From CAYXXN01 sp964469055 (GTDB lineage: Bacteria > Acidobacteriota > Thermoanaerobaculia > Multivoradales > JAHEKO01): 16,212 nt of DNA. Shown here piece after piece: positions 14,613 to 16,212 of this stretch (within the stretch, counting starts at the first letter, position 1; each line of letters starts with the position of its first letter). The position numbers and the translations under genes were made by a program. The stretch is taken from the NCBI GenBank assembly GCA_964469055.1, contig CAYXXN010000052.1, positions 1 through 16,212 of the forward strand. The letters are read 5' to 3'. A model generated the notes under the pieces. It was not told where the DNA came from and searched no databases. It worked only from the letters and a program-made list of their open reading frames with translations.

Positions 14613-16212
14613 GTGAAGGGATCAGTGGGAGGCTTCGTTCTTACGGGGCTACTCGCCGGCGTGATGACGGCGCGCGGCGACGCCCCCGCCCCGGCCGGCA
14701 CGGAGGCCGGCCGCTTCGGCGCCGAAGGAGGCGCTGATCTCGTCCTGACCGGGGGCGCCGTCTACACCGTCGACGCCGCCCGCTCCTGGGCCGAGGCGGT
14801 GGCGGTCGCCGGCGGCCGCATCGTCTACGTGGGCTCCTCGGCGGGAGCCCGCGAGTGGATCGACGAGGGGACCGAAGTGATCGACCTCGCTGGCCGGATG
14901 CTCCTGCCGGGATTCCAGGACGCCCACGTCCATCCCCTCTCGGCCGGTGTGGAGATGGGGCAGTGCGACCTCAACTCGGCCGAGTCGGCCGCGGAGGTGC
15001 TCGAGCGGGTGCGCGCCTGCGCCGCCGAGGTCGCGCCCGGCGAGTGGCTGGTGGGCTCCGGCTGGCAGCTCCCGCTCTTCCCCGGCGCCAACCCGCATCG
15101 CCGGGACCTCGACGCGATCCGCGCCGACGTGCCGATCTTGCTGTGGGCCGCGGACGGCCACTCGGGCTGGGCCAACAGCAGGGCGCTCGAGATCGCCGGC
15201 GTCACGGCGGCCACCCCGGACCCGATGCCGGGCCGCATCGAGCGCGACGCGGACGGGAGCCCTTCGGGCACGCTACGCGAATCGGCGGTCGATCTCGTGG
15301 ACGAGCACGTGCCGCCGCCGACCGCGGAGGAGTTGGCCGCCGGCCTGGTACGCGCCCGCGACGCGCTGCTGCCGCTGGGCCTCACGGCGGTGCAGGACGC
15401 GAGCGTCGACGAGGCCGGCCTCGAGGCCTACCGCGCGGCGCAGGAGCGCGGTGAGTTCCCGCTGCGCGTCGTGACGGCGCTCTACCTCGACCCGAAAGAA
15501 GGGCCCGAGCAGGTCGACGACCTCGTGGCGCTCCGCGAGCGCCTCGCCGGCCCGCGCCTCCACCCCACTCACGCGAAGCTGTTTCTGGACGGCGTGATCG
15601 AGGCCCGCACGGCCTACATGCTCGAGCCCTACACTGACAAGCCCGGCGACCGCGGCCTGCCCGAGTGGCCGGACGAGAAGCTCCTCCCGGTCGTCGAGCG
15701 CCTGGCGGCGGCAGGCTTCTCCATCCACGGCCACGCCATCGGCGACGCCGCCGTGCGCCAGGGGCTCGACGCGCTCGAGCGAGCGCGGGCGGTCAACCCC
15801 GATCCGGCGCTCCGCCATCAGCTCGCCCACATCGAGGTGATTCAACCCACGGATCAGCCGCGCTTCCGCCGCCTCCACGTCGTCGCCAACTTCCAGGCTC
15901 TCTGGGCGTACGCCGACCCCTACATCGTCGACCTCACCTGGCCGGGGATCGGCCCCGAGCGCTCGCAGTGGATCTACCCCATCGGCTCGGTCGTCCGCGC
16001 CGGCGGCCCGCTTGCCCTGGGCAGCGACTGGTCCGTCTCCTCGCCCAACCCGCTCGAGATCATGGAGGTGGCGATCACCCGCCGCGATCCCGAGGCGAGC
16101 CCGGGCAACCCCGGCGAGCCGATGCAGCCCGACGAGCGCATCGATCTCCCGACCGCGCTCGCCGCCGCCACGATCGGCGCCGCCTACGCCAACGGCCTCG
16201 AGAGCGACACCG
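14613..16212 (+). CDS. YtcJ-like amidohydrolase family 3 protein, exported (3' truncated)
   Basis: A continuous frame runs from GTG 14613 to the right edge (533 codons, no stop), so the end is missing. AAGGA at 14600-14604, eight bases upstream, supports the GTG. Residues 1-20 are hydrophobic with one Lys (MKGSVGGFVLTGLLAGVMTA), a possible signal peptide. A small beta domain (about 41-98, LVLTGGAVYTVD and IVYVGSS) precedes the TIM barrel. Metal-site residues typical of amidohydrolase family 3 are visible: His105 and His107 (GFQDAHVHP), Lys322 (THAKLFLDGV, candidate carbamylated Lys), His374 (IHGHAIGD), His406 (QLAHIEV) and Asp472 (LGSDWSV). YtcJ-type proteins are annotated as N-substituted formamide deformylases or exoenzyme regulators, but substrates are mostly unknown. 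The 11-base gap after the AbgB-like gene indicates one operon with two exported amide-bond hydrolases. The family is usually about 550-600 residues, so only a short C-terminal part is lost. Confidence 0.92.
   Translation, partial: MKGSVGGFVLTGLLAGVMTARGDAPAPAGTEAGRFGAEGGADLVLTGGAVYTVDAARSWAEAVAVAGGRIVYVGSSAGAREWIDEGTEVIDLAGRMLLPGFQDAHVHPLSAGVEMGQCDLNSAESAAEVLERVRACAAEVAPGEWLVGSGWQLPLFPGANPHRRDLDAIRADVPILLWAADGHSGWANSRALEIAGVTAATPDPMPGRIERDADGSPSGTLRESAVDLVDEHVPPPTAEELAAGLVRARDALLPLGLTAVQDASVDEAGLEAYRAAQERGEFPLRVVTALYLDPKEGPEQVDDLVALRERLAGPRLHPTHAKLFLDGVIEARTAYMLEPYTDKPGDRGLPEWPDEKLLPVVERLAAAGFSIHGHAIGDAAVRQGLDALERARAVNPDPALRHQLAHIEVIQPTDQPRFRRLHVVANFQALWAYADPYIVDLTWPGIGPERSQWIYPIGSVVRAGGPLALGSDWSVSSPNPLEIMEVAITRRDPEASPGNPGEPMQPDERIDLPTALAAATIGAAYANGLESDT

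Noticed and set aside
1..16212. CRISPR array, tRNA, rRNA, insertion sequence, toxin-antitoxin or phage genes
   Set aside because: No regularly spaced repeats, cloverleaf-like segments, transposase motifs or terminal inverted repeats were seen by eye.

Overview
The window is very GC-rich, with G/C at nearly every third codon position, and gene-dense: no stretch longer than about 150 bases lacks a gene. Two large membrane-anchored Ser/Thr kinases with C-terminal PD40/TolB-type beta-propellers, exported peptidases, and a protease ending in a GFESGD-type C-terminus suggest a bacterium of the Acidobacteriota, possibly a Thermoanaerobaculia-like lineage. This is inferred from gene style only: no rRNA or marker gene is visible, and Gemmatimonadota or Myxococcota cannot be excluded.

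Layout, left to right: (a) 2-2548 (+), a 5'-truncated kinase/beta-propeller protein; (b) 2563-3168 (-), an unrecognised membrane protein converging on it; (c) 3259-7593 (+), a likely operon of an MltD-type lipoprotein transglycosylase with three LysM domains, an M20 metallopeptidase with no canonical start codon where its homology begins, and a YfcC/DcuC-type transporter overlapping the peptidase by four bases; (d) 7634-10363 (+), a complete second kinase/beta-propeller protein; (e) 10443-10823 (+), a small conserved-looking protein of unknown function; (f) 10813-13008 (-), a secreted subtilisin-like (S8) protease whose 3' end overlaps the small gene; (g) 13159 to the right edge (+), an operon of an exported AbgB-like M20D amidohydrolase and an exported YtcJ-like amidohydrolase that runs off the window.

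Read together, the region combines envelope sensing (two kinases with a cytoplasmic catalytic domain and a predicted extracytoplasmic propeller), cell-wall turnover (the transglycosylase) and breakdown of peptides or N-acyl/amide compounds (S8 protease, two M20 enzymes, one amidohydrolase, one carboxylate/amino-acid-type carrier). The shared scavenging role is inference from neighbourhood; no substrate is proven.

No mobile element, CRISPR array, tRNA, rRNA or phage gene was seen. The most interesting signals are an almost identical ACAATCnCCCG element directly before two unrelated start codons (possible leaderless promoters), the missing canonical start of the M20 peptidase, a duplicated propeptide-like unit and a C-terminal tag in the S8 protease, and a long shared activation loop in the two kinases.
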